A program made the position numbers and the translations under genes. Of a stretch of 64,000 nucleotides of DNA, positions 63,546-64,000 are shown piece by piece; the first letter of the stretch is position 1; every line of letters starts with the position of its first letter. The notes beneath the pieces are model-generated. The model was not told the origin of the DNA. It made no database searches and saw only the letters and a program-made list of their open reading frames with translations. The stretch is from Desulfovibrio inopinatus DSM 10711. Its GTDB lineage: Bacteria; Desulfobacterota; Desulfovibrionia; Desulfovibrionales; Desulfovibrionaceae. The DNA is taken from positions 124,001 to 188,000 of the forward strand of contig NZ_AUBP01000011.1 in the NCBI RefSeq assembly GCF_000429305.1. The letters are read 5' to 3'.

Positions 63546-63758
63546 TTATTTTTAAAGAAAAGACAAAGAAAAGCCTCGGCGACTCAATAAATCCCCGAAC
63601 AAAACAACTTCGAAATACAAAATAAATTAAAACACTTACAACGCACAAATGTATCACAGGTAAAATTAATTCAATAAAAACAGAAGATGATCTAAATATT
63701 CAACAAACGAATTCCAAACAGCGTCCCGTTAAACGTTTTTGAAGAGGGGATGGGGTCT
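63546..63758. other. A/T-rich intergenic stretch, no gene seen
   Basis: No frame with a ribosome-binding site or recognisable motif. It separates the glycerol operon from the convergent gene at the right edge. Confidence 0.5.
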
Positions 63759-63802
63759 GGGGAAGGGGGGAAACTTTTTTCAAAAAGTTTCCCCCCTTCC
63801 CC
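63759..63802. repeat. 21-bp perfect G/C-rich hairpin, repeat-like terminator
   Basis: The arm 63759-63779 (starting GGGGAAGGGGGG, ending CTTTTT) is exactly complementary to 63782-63802 with a two-base centre. It lies 20 bases past the stop of the right-edge minus-strand gene and next to other G-runs. Similar polypurine/polypyrimidine hairpins are, as I recall, scattered through Desulfovibrio intergenic regions. It is likely a terminator or a small interspersed repeat. Confidence 0.65.
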
Positions 63803-63822
63803 AACCGCCGGAGGCCCCCCTC

Positions 63823-64000
63823 CTACCAATCCACATCACCTTCAGGTGTAATGCCGAAATGATCCCATTGTGCCTTGGCTTCAGCTTCAGCTTTTTCAAT
63901 ACGCTCTTGAGACCAGGGTGTAATGACAAGCGCTTCGGCGACAAGTTGCCAAATATACTTGACTTCATACGTGCACCCATCGAAGTATTTTGGCAAACGC
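63823..64000 (-). CDS. C-terminal part of an unrecognised protein (partial)
   Basis: The frame enters from the right edge and ends at the TAG at 63825-63823. The visible 58 residues read RLPKYFDGCTYEVKYIWQLV, then EALVITPWSQERIEKAEAEA, then KAQWDHFGITPEGDVDW. It is soluble-looking, with a charged helix near the end. I do not recognise the family. Confidence 0.6.
   Translation of the reverse strand, partial: RLPKYFDGCTYEVKYIWQLVAEALVITPWSQERIEKAEAEAKAQWDHFGITPEGDVDW

Noticed and set aside
1-64000. CRISPR array, insertion sequences, prophage, tRNA or rRNA genes
   Set aside because: Reading through I found no regularly spaced repeats, transposase or integrase genes, or RNA gene signatures. A tRNAscan or ISfinder search was not possible.

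Overview
The window looks like a chromosomal segment of a mesophilic sulfate-reducer-like deltaproteobacterium, most likely a Desulfovibrio relative (order Desulfovibrionales). This placement is an inference. It rests on an hslV-hslU-argB operon, an IscA/HesB-type protein with an in-frame UGA that reads as selenocysteine, many large sensor kinases and HD-GYP proteins, an anaerobic-type GlpA/GlpB dehydrogenase, and a G/C-rich 21-bp hairpin near the right end of a kind I associate with Desulfovibrio intergenic regions. Base composition is moderate. I saw no rRNA, tRNA, CRISPR array, phage or insertion sequence.

Layout. 1-5.6 kb: a truncated 3-hydroxyacid dehydrogenase divergent from a GntR/FCD regulator around a perfect 13-bp inverted repeat, then a DUF6125-like protein, an MscS channel, a GIY-YIG protein, a TVP38 membrane protein and a YdcZ-type transporter. 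5.6-12.1 kb (minus strand): a chemosensory set (MCP, STAS protein, CheA with its own CheW domain, CheY-like regulator) followed by CysQ and a KaiB-like protein. 12.2-17.4 kb: a ModF-like twin ATPase, a methyltransferase, and an MBOAT/AlgX-like polysaccharide O-acetylation pair. 17.5-26 kb: a tetR-adaptor-RND efflux operon, panD and uvrA. 26-34.6 kb: sensor kinases, a FecR protein, a TetR/AhpD-like pair and a response regulator/HD-GYP pair. 34.8-39 kb: the selenocysteine IscA-like gene, pyrR, and hslV-hslU-argB. 39-51 kb: a hybrid kinase, two HAD phosphatases, a VOC protein, an FmdB zinc ribbon, an Mrp/NBP35 ATPase, an iron alcohol dehydrogenase, two lipoproteins, a class C beta-lactamase-like hydrolase and an AraC regulator.

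51.5-63.5 kb is a complete glycerol module. The minus-strand arm glpA-glpB-glpK oxidises and phosphorylates glycerol. The plus-strand arm is a DeoR-type glpR followed by a six-gene glycerol ABC transporter like the GlpSTPQUV system known from Rhizobium. The two ATPases are complementary: GlpS has an odd Walker A and lacks the H-loop histidine, while GlpT has lost the LSGGQ signature. One of the two composite ATP sites is therefore predicted to be degenerate and the other intact. Repeated TTTTCG-type motifs near glpR are candidate operators.

The observation most worth checking is the selenocysteine IscA/HesB-like gene (34830-35147, minus). A conventional gene caller would split it at the UGA and report only a 68-residue fragment. 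The right end holds the C-terminus of an unrecognised minus-strand protein.
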